The notes beneath the pieces were generated by a model. It searched no databases. It was given only the letters and a program-made list of their open reading frames with translations, and had not been told where the DNA came from. From positions 620,001 to 684,000 of the forward strand of contig CAVSES010000001.1 in assembly GCA_963727045.1 (NCBI GenBank): a stretch of 64,000 nucleotides of DNA, written 5' to 3'. Below, piece after piece: positions 35,069-44,276 of this stretch. The first letter of the stretch is position 1. Every line of letters begins with the position of its first letter. A program made the position numbers and the translations under genes. Source of the DNA: Bog-1198 sp963727045 (GTDB lineage: Bacteria > Pseudomonadota > Gammaproteobacteria > Steroidobacterales > Steroidobacteraceae).

Positions 35069-36445
35069 ATGAAGGGTGAATCGCCAGAACTCAGCGCTTC
35101 GGTTCTCAACGCGCTCCGCTCGCAGTTGCGAGGCACGACGATCGTTCCGGGGGAGGACGGCTATACGGCCGCGCGCAGCGTTTGGAACGCGGCGATCGAC
35201 AGGCGCCCGACCGCCATCATCCGATGCGCCGATGCCGAGGACGTGTCATTCGCGATACGCATCGCCGCAGACCATGGGCTGCCGCTCACGATCCGGGGCG
35301 GGGGTCATAACGTCGCGGGCCGCTCGATCAGCGACGGCAAGTTACTCCTCGATCTTTCGCTGCTTCGCAACGTCGCCGTGAATCCGTCCAACATGATCGC
35401 GACAGTCCAGGGCGGGGCGCTCTGGCGCGATGTGGACGCGGCGACAGCCGGCGAAGGCCTTGCGACGACCGGAGGTCTCGTGTCGAGCACCGGTGTCGGC
35501 GGATTCACGCTGGGGGGTGGCGCGGGGTGGCTGATGCGTAAACACGGGCTCGCCTGCGACAACGTGAGAAGCGCGGGCATTGTGCTGCCCGACGGGCGGT
35601 TCGTTCGCGCTTCCGCGAACGAACACGAAGATCTGTATTGGGGACTGCGCGGCGGCGCCGGCGGCCTTGGTGTTGTCACTAGTTTCGAATATCGTCTGCA
35701 TCCGTTGCGCGAAGTACTCGCTGGACTCGTGGTTCATCCGGCGGAGACTGCGCTCGAGGTATTGCGTGCGTTCCGGGACTTCTCGGCGGGTGCCGCCGAC
35801 GAGTTTTGCGGGCTCGCGGTGATCGCCCACGCCCCGCCGTTGCCCTTTCTCGATCCAGTCTGGCACGGTCGGCCGGTGGTGATCCTGGCCCTGTGCTGGT
35901 GCGGCGACATTGCTGCCGGCGAACGCGAGATCGCTGAGTTGCGGGCGCAGGGCCGCCCGATTGCCGATCACATGGGCTCCTTCCCCTACGTCCAATGGCA
36001 GCAGATGCAGGACCCGGGGGCGCCTGCCGGCCGGTGCCACTATTGGAAGACCCTGAATTTCGAATCCCTGAGCGAAGGCACGCTGAATGAACTCGCCGCG
36101 GCTACACAAACACTGCCGACGCCGCTGTCCGAAATTCACGTTCAACATATGGGCGGGGCTGTCGCCCGCGTACCGGTCGAAGATTCGGCGTTCGGCCACC
36201 GCGATGCCCGATTCTTCGTCAATTTTATCGGCGTCGCGCAAGCGGCATCACAAGTTGCCATGCTTCGGGAGAAGGTGCGCGCACTTCACGACGGGGTTTC
36301 TCGAGAGGCGTTGCCGGGCACCTTGCCGAACTTCGGCGATCAGGATGACGGCGACGACGTGTTCCGGTTTGGGCGACAACACGCACTGCGAATCGCCGCG
36401 CTGCGCCGTCGATACGATCCGGCCGGTATTCTAACGGGCGCCTAA
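35069..36445 (+). CDS. FAD-linked oxidase (PCMH type, BBE C-terminus)
   Basis: A 458-residue secondary-metabolite style flavoprotein oxidase. The FAD domain has RGGGHNVAG (His-linked FAD), GGLVSSTGVGGFTLGGGAGWLMRK and GLACDNV; no Cys for a second FAD link is seen. GGAGG before the ATG supports the start. The C-terminus (FRFGRQHALRIAALRRRYDPAGI) matches the berberine-bridge pattern weakly. Similar enzymes oxidise sugars, alkaloids or phenolics. Its stop overlaps the stop of the convergent regulator gene by 4 bp. It carries a probable operator upstream and lies in island module I. Confidence 0.88.
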   Translation: MKGESPELSASVLNALRSQLRGTTIVPGEDGYTAARSVWNAAIDRRPTAIIRCADAEDVSFAIRIAADHGLPLTIRGGGHNVAGRSISDGKLLLDLSLLRNVAVNPSNMIATVQGGALWRDVDAATAGEGLATTGGLVSSTGVGGFTLGGGAGWLMRKHGLACDNVRSAGIVLPDGRFVRASANEHEDLYWGLRGGAGGLGVVTSFEYRLHPLREVLAGLVVHPAETALEVLRAFRDFSAGAADEFCGLAVIAHAPPLPFLDPVWHGRPVVILALCWCGDIAAGEREIAELRAQGRPIADHMGSFPYVQWQQMQDPGAPAGRCHYWKTLNFESLSEGTLNELAAATQTLPTPLSEIHVQHMGGAVARVPVEDSAFGHRDARFFVNFIGVAQAASQVAMLREKVRALHDGVSREALPGTLPNFGDQDDGDDVFRFGRQHALRIAALRRRYDPAGILTGA

Positions 36446-38901
36446 GGGGCGCCGGCGGTCGCGCCAAATTCCCGAAGGAGCATGGCCGCCTCGTTGACTA
36501 CGTCTTCTTCACGCATACGCGCGCCCGCGCTCACAGCAGACTCGTACCTCGCTTCGCCCTGGGCCGCTCGCAGTGCCGCGTTCGCAAACTCATTGTGGGG
36601 AACCCAGAAATTATACAGCGGAATTCCGGTGCGCCTGCGGATTTGATCTGCGGCGCCGAGATATCGGCACGCTTCATCCAGCCTGCCCATCCTCTCGGCG
36701 ATGTAACCGCATCCTTCAATCGATCCTGCGACACCGCGGATATGACCCACGATCAGTGCGTTGCGCATCGAGACGTGAAACTGATTGGCGGCCGAAGCGT
36801 AGTCGCCGCGCCGGAACAGGGCGAGGCCGATATAAATGTCGATGAAATGATGTTGGTGATAGTCACCGCCGAGATCGCGCACCGATCGCAGGATGGCGAG
36901 AGTTTTCTCAATGTCGTTTTCCGCCAGATGCATCCACCCGCGAACCAATCCCGCGTGGGCGCGCAATATCGGATCAACCAACTGCTCGGCGCCGCGCTCG
37001 ACCGCGGCGACGTGCTCGGCGGCGTCCTTCGAGCGGCCGATGTTCACCAGCCACATGGCGATATAGCCGCTGGCGTAGGCGGCGGCCCATTCATCGCCGG
37101 TTTGCCGCGCGATGCTGACTGCCTCGATCAGCGCCTCGTGCGCTCCCGAGTTTCTGAGCATCACACTATTGACGCCCAAACACATGAGCGCCATGCAACG
37201 CGCCCGCGTGGGTGACGCCGGCGCGCCGTTCAGCGCGCGCGCGCATAGCCGCAGCCCAAGGATGGCGCTGCCGTGAGCTTTGAAATATAGCGTCAGGGAT
37301 CCAATGATCTGGAGTGCTGCCTGCGGATCGTTGCCCTCTCTCATCGCATAATCGGACGCACTTTCGATGTTGCCATGCTCGTGCATGAGCAAGGCGATGC
37401 GCGCGCGCATGCGGCCGCAAACCATGTCCTGGTGCGCCGTCTCCGCCATGTGCGTGACGAAGGCCAGGTGAGCCGCCCGCGCACGTTGCTCGTGACCGCA
37501 CAAGGCGAGCTGCGCGAGTGCAAATTCTCGTACACTCTCGAGCAGATGGTAACGCGGCGGACTCACGCTCTGGTCGACCGCCACCAGCGATTTGTTGGAC
37601 AGTCCGGTAAGTAGGTCGACCGCCGCTTCGGGATCACGTCCGAGGGTTGCGGCCACACTGAGCGCCGCCGCGACTGTCCAACCCTGAACGAACACGCTCA
37701 GCCACGCCAGAAATTGCTGCTCATCCGGCGACAGCAATCTAAAGCTCCAGTCGATCAACGCCGTGAGGTTGCGATGACGTTCGTCGCGGCCCGCCACATC
37801 GCTCATTAAAAACCGAAATCGATGCGCCAACCGCTCGAGGACTTGTTCCGGGGAGAGCAACGCAAAACGTGCGGCGGCGAGTTCCAGGGCAAGAGGCATT
37901 CCATCGAGCCGCTCGCAGATTTCAACGATGACCGGCGAATTGTCGGCGGTCAGCGTAAATCCTGGCTGCACCGACCGAACGCGGCTCAGCAGTAGCGCGA
38001 CGGCGGGCGCTGCTGAAATCTCCTGAAGGTCAGACTCCGACGCCGGCTGCCGGATCGCCGGCAGTCCCAGAGGCGGCATGTGCAGCACCCTTTCGCCGAC
38101 GAAGTTCAGCCGTTGCTGGGACGTGGCGAGCACCTTGAGTTGATCGGTCGCGCGAAGTATCTCCACCACAATTCTGCCGATGCCGGCGGAAAGCCGATCG
38201 CAATTGTCCAAGACCAGCAACGCCCGCCGGCCCGCGAAAGCCCGAGCAACACGATCAAGCAGTTCGTGCTCGCTCGCGGGTCGTATGGAGAGCGACAGAG
38301 CCAGGGCCTCGAGCCACTCATCCACCTGGCGCACGGGCACGAGATCAAAAAACCAGACGCCGTCCGGATATAGCTCCGACTGCACGTGTGCGAATGCCAG
38401 GGCGCACTGCGTCTTGCCCATCCCGCCGGCGCCAACCACCGTGAGCGCTCTGCCTTCCGCGAGCAGGTTTTCCATGCGGCTGATTTCGCCGCCGCGTCCG
38501 ATCAGTGCTTCCAAGGGCACCGGCAATCGGGCCGAAGGCGGCGGTGCGAATCGCGCCTGGATGTCCTCCGCGAGCGCGACGTGCGCTTTTTGGAGCGGAC
38601 CGATATACCGATAACCGGCACCGTGTACGGTTTGGATGAATTTCGGACTCTCGACGTCATCGCCGAAAGCGCGTCTTGCTAAGGCGATCACTCGATTGAG
38701 CGTCGATGGCGTGACAAATCGATGTCCCCAAATTGCATCGAACAGCTGATCGCGTGTCACAAGCTCCCCGGGTCGAGCCAGTAGTTGCAATATAACGGAA
38801 AAGACCCGCGGTTCGAGCGCGGTCTCCACACCGTCGTGGCTAAATCGACGGTTCGCAGATTCAATCAAGAATTCGCCACAGCGGTAGGTGAACCGATCCA
38901 A
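36442..38901 (-). CDS. OmpR-type winged-helix / NB-ARC / TPR regulator
   Basis: An 819-residue regulator. Residues about 8-100 form an OmpR-type winged helix (LEPRVFSVILQLLARPGELVTRDQLFDAIWG and VHGAGYRYIG). Residues about 130-410 are an NB-ARC-like ATPase with Walker A VVGAGGMGKTQCA and Walker B RRALLVLDNCDRL. The C-terminal half is a helical TPR-like sensor. This layout is a STAND regulator that is usually activated by an unknown ligand. It lies between, and points away from, the two genes that carry the shared 16-bp motif. The convergent FAD oxidase overlaps by 4 bp. Confidence 0.88.
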   Translation of the reverse strand: MDRFTYRCGEFLIESANRRFSHDGVETALEPRVFSVILQLLARPGELVTRDQLFDAIWGHRFVTPSTLNRVIALARRAFGDDVESPKFIQTVHGAGYRYIGPLQKAHVALAEDIQARFAPPPSARLPVPLEALIGRGGEISRMENLLAEGRALTVVGAGGMGKTQCALAFAHVQSELYPDGVWFFDLVPVRQVDEWLEALALSLSIRPASEHELLDRVARAFAGRRALLVLDNCDRLSAGIGRIVVEILRATDQLKVLATSQQRLNFVGERVLHMPPLGLPAIRQPASESDLQEISAAPAVALLLSRVRSVQPGFTLTADNSPVIVEICERLDGMPLALELAAARFALLSPEQVLERLAHRFRFLMSDVAGRDERHRNLTALIDWSFRLLSPDEQQFLAWLSVFVQGWTVAAALSVAATLGRDPEAAVDLLTGLSNKSLVAVDQSVSPPRYHLLESVREFALAQLALCGHEQRARAAHLAFVTHMAETAHQDMVCGRMRARIALLMHEHGNIESASDYAMREGNDPQAALQIIGSLTLYFKAHGSAILGLRLCARALNGAPASPTRARCMALMCLGVNSVMLRNSGAHEALIEAVSIARQTGDEWAAAYASGYIAMWLVNIGRSKDAAEHVAAVERGAEQLVDPILRAHAGLVRGWMHLAENDIEKTLAILRSVRDLGGDYHQHHFIDIYIGLALFRRGDYASAANQFHVSMRNALIVGHIRGVAGSIEGCGYIAERMGRLDEACRYLGAADQIRRRTGIPLYNFWVPHNEFANAALRAAQGEARYESAVSAGARMREEDVVNEAAMLLREFGATAGAP

Positions 38902-38938
38902 GCGCGGTGTCTCTCCGTCATCTTAGAAAATATGCAAG

Positions 38939-38954
38939 CCTCACGAATCCCTCA
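38939..38954. promoter_or_regulatory. Shared 16-bp motif upstream of secreted protein
   Basis: The same CCTCACGAATCCCTCA as at 34991-35006, here in the divergent region between the regulator (start 38901) and the secreted protein (start 39088). A CTACAGT hexamer lies about 30 bp downstream. It could serve both the secreted protein gene and the regulator itself. Confidence 0.55.
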
Positions 38955-39087
38955 TGGATCCCCAATCCCTTTGTCTCACCGGCGGACCTACAGTGCCAGT
39001 CAAGGCGGCGTGCTAGCAAGTAATCGAGAAGAATCTGGCGCGCTTGACCCGGACCGACCAGCTCACATCATGAAGAGGAAAGCACCA

Positions 39088-39759
39088 ATGAATATTATGT
39101 TCAGAACCATCACCGCAGCCCTGGGAGTGGGCGTGCTATGGGCCGTTTCCGTGACCCAGGCAAGCGCCGGCTGCGATTACCCGGAGCAGAAAGCCGCTCC
39201 CTCGACGTGGCAGCAAGAACAGCCTGGCCAAGGACAGGCCCGATTCATCCGCACTGCTTTTGTAACGGTCGCGGACGATTCCGACGACGCCCCAATCGTG
39301 GGTCTGTGGAAGGTGGCGTTCACGGCAAAAGGCAATACCAACGGCATTCCCGATGGCGCCCCGATCGACAAGGGATATGTCCAGTGGCACAGCGATGGCA
39401 CGGAACTCCTGAATTCCTTTCGGGCTCCGACGACCGGCCAGTTTTGCATGGGTGTCTGGAAGCAGATCGGGCCCTCCACCTACAAGCTCAATCACTTCGC
39501 TCTGGGTTGGGTGTTTAATCCCAATGCTCCGGTCACCGGTCCCGGCACGGGGGGCGCCACGTTTGCCGGAACCACCAACATCCGCGAAGTCGTTACTCTC
39601 GACCGAAGCGGAAACAGCTATCGAGGAACGTTTACCATTACGAGTTACACGACCGATGGCAACTTGGTGGTGCCGCCCACACCCATCGTCGGCATCGTGA
39701 CGGGTACTAGAGTGACGGTGGACTCAACCGAGTCGGAGGCGGGCATCGTCAACCCCTGA
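39088..39759 (+). CDS. Secreted lipocalin-like protein, uncharacterised
   Basis: A 223-residue protein with a signal peptide (MNIMFRTITAALGVGVLW to an AxA site near residue 29). The body shows a beta-rich pattern: PIVGLWKVAF, DKGYVQWHSDG, GVWKQIGPSTYKLNHFALGW and GNSYRGTFTI, resembling a lipocalin-like barrel. No named family is certain. The ATG is preceded by GAGGAAAGC; an upstream ATG (39070) is in frame. It stands divergent from the regulator with a shared motif between, and is probably its target together with the FAD oxidase. Confidence 0.7.
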   Translation: MNIMFRTITAALGVGVLWAVSVTQASAGCDYPEQKAAPSTWQQEQPGQGQARFIRTAFVTVADDSDDAPIVGLWKVAFTAKGNTNGIPDGAPIDKGYVQWHSDGTELLNSFRAPTTGQFCMGVWKQIGPSTYKLNHFALGWVFNPNAPVTGPGTGGATFAGTTNIREVVTLDRSGNSYRGTFTITSYTTDGNLVVPPTPIVGIVTGTRVTVDSTESEAGIVNP

Positions 39760-39956
39760 TGACCTGAACGTTTGAGGCGCCCCCTGCATCGAAACCGATG
39801 CGGGGGGTATCGCTCGCCGGAGAGATGGAAGCGCGTGCACAGTGGTTGTGCGCTCCGTGGGCCCATGCGTGACAAGAGCATCGCTGCCCGGGACGGATTC
39901 GAAATCGACGAGAGAACGCCGAGAATTCCAGGGGTTTTTGACCTCAGTTCGCTTGA

Positions 39957-40020
39957 GATACCCCCAAAAACACCCTTTCTGAAGGGTGGCTGCTGCCACA
40001 TTCTCCCGGACGTTGGTGGA
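39957..40020. repeat. Partial island repeat D (right-arm only)
   Basis: GATACCCCCAAAAACACCC followed by TTCT and GGTGGCTGCTGCC matches the high-side arm of repeats A and B but without the tRNA-derived core. It is a partial copy 0.4 kb from repeat B, consistent with a rearranged or older junction. Confidence 0.6.
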
Positions 40021-40047
40021 CGACAGTTCATGAATTAATTCTTCGAT

Positions 40048-40326
40048 TTGAATGGCCTGTACCGGGACGACGGGCCTCGCGCACTCTGGCGTGCCGTGGC
40101 CGAGGTCCCCGGCGATCCGGCGGCAGGCCTAAAAATCGCCACCCAGATCGAGGTTGGCAATCGGCGACCGTCAACTATGGCGGCTCATTTTGCCCGTGGC
40201 TACCGGGATGCCCTCACCCGCCTTGTTCGCTTCAAGCAACTGTGTTCGCCCGAGGAACTGCAAATCAAGGTGAGCAAGGACGAGTGCGTGATCGAGCCTG
40301 TGTGGCTATCTGACACTAGGCAATAA
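40048..40326 (+). pseudogene. AraC-type regulator fragment (ligand-binding part)
   Basis: A 92-residue frame, beginning at a TTG with no ribosome site, matches the middle of an AraC-family N-terminal arabinose-binding-like domain: LWRAVAEVPGDPAAGLKIA, then FARGYRDALTRLVRFKQLCSPEELQIKV. Intact members are about 330 residues with two C-terminal helix-turn-helix motifs, which are absent here. The fragment ends right at repeat B and starts right after partial repeat D, so it was probably cut by recombination. No function is expected. Confidence 0.6.
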
Positions 40327-40333
40327 GTACAGG

Positions 40334-40545
40334 TTGCGTACGCGAAAGTATGCGCAGTAAATTATGATGAAAGTGTCGTAAGCATTGGAATTTACTGGCT
40401 CCCCGGGACGGAACCGAAATCACGTGGAAAAGGCGGGCAATTTAAGCGATTTCTGATTTCAGTTTGGTTTCGATACCCCCAAAAACACCCCTTCTAAAAG
40501 GTGGCTGCTGCCGGACGTTGCCGGACCACGGCGGAAGATCGTTGG
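40334..40545. repeat. Island repeat B with exact tRNA-Asn 3' end
   Basis: A copy of repeat A with a core (GGCTCCCCGGGACGGA, 40397-40412) identical over 16 bp to the tRNA-Asn 3' end. The low-side arm (CGCAGTAAATTATG) matches the DNA next to the tRNA gene at 44217-44230. It separates module I from module II and looks like an internal attachment site of tandem insertion. Confidence 0.78.
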
Positions 40546-40613
40546 CTCGCGCAGGTTCGAAACTGGCGAACATGACTCGCTATCGAGACGGGCTGACATG
40601 TTCACTTCGTTAC

Positions 40614-42473
40614 TCAGTTCGGATGGGCGGCTTCGTAGACGACGATGCCACCGACCAGGGTTTCGATCACTCGGGTCTTGGCGATCTCTTCCGCCGGCAC
40701 TTTAAGCGGATTGCGATCGAGTACGACTAGATCGGCGAGCTTGCCGACTTCGAGAGAGCCTGTCACATCGTCCTGGTGCAGCTCATAGGCTGCGTTGATG
40801 GTCGCGGCGCGGAGCACTGCCTCGGGGGACAAGCCCGGATCATCACCCAGCCGGCCGCGGTACTCAGGCGCCGCATCCGGAGTACTCGTCCGAGTCACGC
40901 CGACTTTGAGGTCAAACCACTCATCTAGGGGGTCCACGGGCCAGTCACTGCCGAAGGCAATTCGGGCACCGGCTGCCGCGAGGAAGCCGGCGGGTTCAAT
41001 GATCTTCATTCGCGCGGGTCCAAAATAATCTTTGAGGCCGAGCGTATAGCCCGCTGGCTGTTCCCATTGGAATGACAAGACTGGAATCGCACCGAGGGCC
41101 TTGAAGCGCGGAAAGTCCACCGGCGCAACAATCTCATTGTGCGCGATGGCCGGACGAATATCAGGACCGGGCAGTGCCGTACGAAGGGCCGCGATGGCAT
41201 CGAGCGCCGCACGGACGGCGCCGTCGCCGTCGGCGTGCATGTACGGATCGATACCGGCTCGACCGAGAGACACTAGGGCTGTCGCCAGGATCGCAGGCGG
41301 AAAGTAAACGGCCGGGCCACGGCTCTCACCCGGCACCCATCGTGGTTTCAGCGCCGTCCCCGCATTGCGCTGGTAGGGATCAACCATGGCACCGGTGAAC
41401 GCAGGAGCGTAAATGACGCCATCCAGAAAGAACTTCGCATTGCGCACTGTAATCCCCGGCGCTCGCGTGATCGGACCTTCGTCGTACCGCGCCCTGAACT
41501 CGAGTACCTGCGCGACGGCTGCATCCAGTGCGCTCGCCTGTGCAGCTGGGATTTCAGGCGCGAAATGCGCTCGCGCGGTGAGCTTGCCCGTTTTGCGCAG
41601 AGCCGCAAACGCCGTCATGTCCTCCGCCGGCGCCCAGGCGTCGAGAAAGCTGGTAACACCCTGTCGGCTCATTGCTGCAAGTGCCGCGGCTGCGGAGGCC
41701 ATGTCCTGTTCGGGTGTGGGCTTGGGCTCGACGGCTGTAACCATCTGGTACGCGGGGGGATCCTCCAGCAGGCCGGTGGGTTCGCCCTTGGCATCCCGCC
41801 AAATTGTTCCGCCGGTCGGATCGGGTGTGCTCGCCGTGATCTTCGCCAGTGCCAGCGCACGAGTGTTGGCGAGCCCTGTGTGTCCTTGTGAGGAAAGCAC
41901 TATGATTGGCCGCTTCGTCCTCAATGCATCGAGCATTGCACGGTTCGTCGTTACGCCTGCCGGGCGCATGATTTCCTGGAACCAGTTGACCACCTCGAGC
42001 CAAGCGTCTGGCTCCTTGGATGCGCTCAGATCCAAGCACGCCTGCACCCGCTGTTGAAACTCAGCGACGGTCAGTGACGCGTAGTTGAGATTACACTTCA
42101 AAAGCTGCGACCCAGCGACGAGTGGGTGCATATGCCCGTCAATGAGTCCGGGCATCAGAAAGCGTCCATCGAGGTCAACGGTCGCCGTCTTCGGGGCGAT
42201 ATAGGGTGCAACGCCCTGATTGCTTCCGACGTAGATAATCCGCCCGTCGCGAATCGCGAGTGCCTGCGCGTGAGAATTGCCGGCATCGGCGGTGAATATG
42301 ATGCCATTGCGGTAGACGCGATCGGCTGGGTCGGCTGCCGATGCGGCAGATGCAGTCGATACGGCAGACGCAGTTGAAAGGGTGGTCAACGACGGTGATG
42401 CCGACGCGGCGACGATGGGCAGTGCCGTGGCGATGAGTCCCGCGATGGCGAGACGAAGGCGATGAGTTTGCAT
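40614..42473 (-). CDS. YtcJ-like amidohydrolase, exported
   Basis: A 619-residue amidohydrolase_3 family (YtcJ-like) enzyme. A signal peptide (MQTHRLRLAIAGLIATALPIVA) is followed by a Ser/Ala/Thr-rich repeat stretch (about 25-48). The catalytic body has the metal pair in DGHMHP, YMHADGDGAVR, AHNEI and FGSDWPVDP. The start at 42473 has AAAGGG at good spacing; the longer frame upstream covers a broken phosphotransferase fragment. Substrates of the family are mostly unknown amides or imides. It fills island module II together with fic. Confidence 0.88.
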   Translation of the reverse strand: MQTHRLRLAIAGLIATALPIVAASASPSLTTLSTASAVSTASAASAADPADRVYRNGIIFTADAGNSHAQALAIRDGRIIYVGSNQGVAPYIAPKTATVDLDGRFLMPGLIDGHMHPLVAGSQLLKCNLNYASLTVAEFQQRVQACLDLSASKEPDAWLEVVNWFQEIMRPAGVTTNRAMLDALRTKRPIIVLSSQGHTGLANTRALALAKITASTPDPTGGTIWRDAKGEPTGLLEDPPAYQMVTAVEPKPTPEQDMASAAAALAAMSRQGVTSFLDAWAPAEDMTAFAALRKTGKLTARAHFAPEIPAAQASALDAAVAQVLEFRARYDEGPITRAPGITVRNAKFFLDGVIYAPAFTGAMVDPYQRNAGTALKPRWVPGESRGPAVYFPPAILATALVSLGRAGIDPYMHADGDGAVRAALDAIAALRTALPGPDIRPAIAHNEIVAPVDFPRFKALGAIPVLSFQWEQPAGYTLGLKDYFGPARMKIIEPAGFLAAAGARIAFGSDWPVDPLDEWFDLKVGVTRTSTPDAAPEYRGRLGDDPGLSPEAVLRAATINAAYELHQDDVTGSLEVGKLADLVVLDRNPLKVPAEEIAKTRVIETLVGGIVVYEAAHPN

Positions 42474-42539
42474 AAACATCCCTTTCAGAATTCTTTGTTG
42501 CGGCACTTCGCTTATCGCGCTCCCGCACGTTGAGCTTGC

Positions 42540-42840
42540 TGCCACCAGATACTGCTGCGACCAGCGACCGATCTGCCGCTCAAAAATAGCCAGCGGGATG
42601 GCCATAGTCACTAAGGCCGACATCAGCAGGTCGGATCATGTGAAGCTGTGCCATCGTGGCATTCATCGCATCATAAGTTGCGTGGCGATCGGCGATCGAG
42701 ACACCCGGCACGGTCGCATTCCAGAAAATTCGCCCCTCAATCATGTCCATGACATAGAACCAAGTGCCGATGACTTCGTCGTCTGTACACAGCGCGTGAA
42801 CATGGGCCACGGCGAAGCGGGCCTTCTCCAGAGCATAAGT
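42540..42840 (-). pseudogene. Aminoglycoside/acyl-CoA-dehydrogenase-type phosphotransferase fragment
   Basis: A 100-residue piece of a kinase-fold APH-like (ACAD10-type) protein: VHALCTDDEVIGTWFYVMDMIEGRIFWN, DAMNATMAQLH and, after a +1 shift in a run of five A's at 42582-42586, ERQIGRWSQQYLVAAS. The normal N-terminal ATP-binding lobe and C-terminal catalytic part (HGDF...NxxxD) are absent. It lies between fic and the amidohydrolase and is non-functional. It shows that module II was assembled from pieces. Confidence 0.65.
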
Positions 42841-42887
42841 ATCGCTGCGGCTCTCGGAGCGGGTGCCACCGCACACTCGTGGCTGCA

Positions 42888-44012
42888 TCAGTCCGCAAGT
42901 TCGTAGCGTACACTGCGGCCGCCCCCCTGAGCCCTGAGCACTCCGCGCGCTGCCAGCTCTGCAAGATCTCGCTGCGCCGTTGCGGGGCTGACCCGGTTCA
43001 GATGCGCATACTTCTTATTTGTCATTCCGCCCACGAATCCCCGCGGTCCGGCATCGAGAAGGGCGTTGAGAGCCTTCTGCTGCCGTACGTTGAGGCGGGA
43101 TTGGCCATGACGCATCCAGAATCGCGCTTTCGCGAGGACACGCTCAACGGTATTTGCGCTATCCGCACACGCGGCGACAATTTGATCAAGAAACCAGCGA
43201 AGCAGGTGGGTCGCGTCCAACGTGCCTCGGGAGAGCGCTTGCAGCGCATCGTAGTACTCGTTCCGTACCGCCATGAAGCGCGCCGATAGACTGTAAAGCC
43301 GTACCGACCGATTCTCGTCCTGCGCCAATGCGCGATCGAGTAGCGCGCGACCGACGCGTCCGTTGCCGTCTTCGAACGGATGGATGAGCTCGAACCACGC
43401 ATGCGCCACGCCAGCGCGCAGTAGCCCGTCTACGCCGGCCGGCGGTGCATTAAACCATTTCACGAATTGCTTGAGTTCGGGCTCGAGCCGGCTTCGGGGC
43501 GGGGCTTCGTAATGAACGCGCTGCTTCCCGATTGGACCCGAGACGATTTGCATTGGCGCGGTTCCCCGCAATTGGCCGACTCGAATCTTGGTCAGCCCAG
43601 ACCGGCCAGTCGGGAAGAGTGACGCCTGCCAGTCGCCGAGCATTTTTACTGTAAGCGGTTTGTCGAGTTTCTTGGTGGCATCGATCAGAACGTCCACCAG
43701 TCCTTCGACAGACCGAGGCGGCGCAGGCAATCCCGCTGTTGGCAGCCCGAGTCGCCGCGCGAGTGAGCTGCGCACCGCATTCGGGTCCAAGCGTTCGCCC
43801 TCGATAGCACTCGTCGCCACGCCGTCTGAAGTCAACACTTCCAACTGCGCGTGAAGGTCGGAATCTGGATCTAGTAATCGGGCCATGCCGATTAGCTCGC
43901 CTTGAGCTCTGCGCGCATTGGCCAATGGTTGCGCCAAGCAGGCCGAATCCCAATAGAATTCGGGCCACTCCGGCCGTTGCCAGATCCATGGTGTGAGGGG
44001 TTTAACTGCCAT
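42888..44012 (-). CDS. Fic protein (AMP transferase type) with C-terminal winged helix
   Basis: A 374-residue protein with a DUF4172-type N-terminal part (WIWQRPEWPEFYWD), the Fic core with catalytic motif HPFEDGNGRVGR (211-222), and a C-terminal winged-helix segment (about 310-374, LNRVSPATAQRDLAELAARGVL). The inhibitory motif TSAIEG at 67-72 fits the (S/T)xxxE(G/N) form, so it should be a class II self-inhibited enzyme. Fic proteins usually add AMP from ATP to a Tyr, Ser or Thr on targets. Three iterated operator-like repeats start 1 bp upstream of its ATG, and the winged helix suggests self-control. No toxin-antitoxin partner is adjacent. Confidence 0.88.
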   Translation of the reverse strand: MAVKPLTPWIWQRPEWPEFYWDSACLAQPLANARRAQGELIGMARLLDPDSDLHAQLEVLTSDGVATSAIEGERLDPNAVRSSLARRLGLPTAGLPAPPRSVEGLVDVLIDATKKLDKPLTVKMLGDWQASLFPTGRSGLTKIRVGQLRGTAPMQIVSGPIGKQRVHYEAPPRSRLEPELKQFVKWFNAPPAGVDGLLRAGVAHAWFELIHPFEDGNGRVGRALLDRALAQDENRSVRLYSLSARFMAVRNEYYDALQALSRGTLDATHLLRWFLDQIVAACADSANTVERVLAKARFWMRHGQSRLNVRQQKALNALLDAGPRGFVGGMTNKKYAHLNRVSPATAQRDLAELAARGVLRAQGGGRSVRYELAD

Positions 44013-44056
44013 AATCGCCTCAAAAACTGAGGTGATTGTAACAGCTAATCACCTCA
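44013..44056. promoter_or_regulatory. Three iterated operator-like repeats upstream of fic
   Basis: AATCGCCTCA (44013-44022), TGAGGTGATT (44028-44037) and AATCACCTCA (44047-44056) alternate in orientation; the outer pair differs from the middle by at most one base. A TACAAT -10-like hexamer (minus strand, revcomp 44035-44040) overlaps the middle and third copy. This fits autorepression by the winged helix of Fic. Confidence 0.6.
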
Positions 44057-44198
44057 CGCAGAGTGCCTTCGCTTGCTATGCATCAACCCGTCCTGGACTT
44101 CGCCGCAAATCCGGCAATCAGATGCGCTCCACTGCGGCTGGAGAGAACCGCCGATTCGGTCCTCGATTTACGCATCGAAGTCGAAAACTTAGACTGAC

Positions 44199-44276
44199 TT
44201 GCGAACGCAAGTATAGCGCAGTAAATTATGAATAAAATATTGTAAAGTATTGATTTTATTGGCTCCCCGGGACGGA
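44199..44276. repeat. Island repeat C: tRNA-side junction
   Basis: The AT-rich arm (GCGCAGTAAATTATG at 44216-44230) plus the 16-bp 3' end of tRNA-Asn. It matches the low-side half of repeats A and B; the high-side half is replaced by the intact tRNA, as expected for the primary attachment site. Confidence 0.75.
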
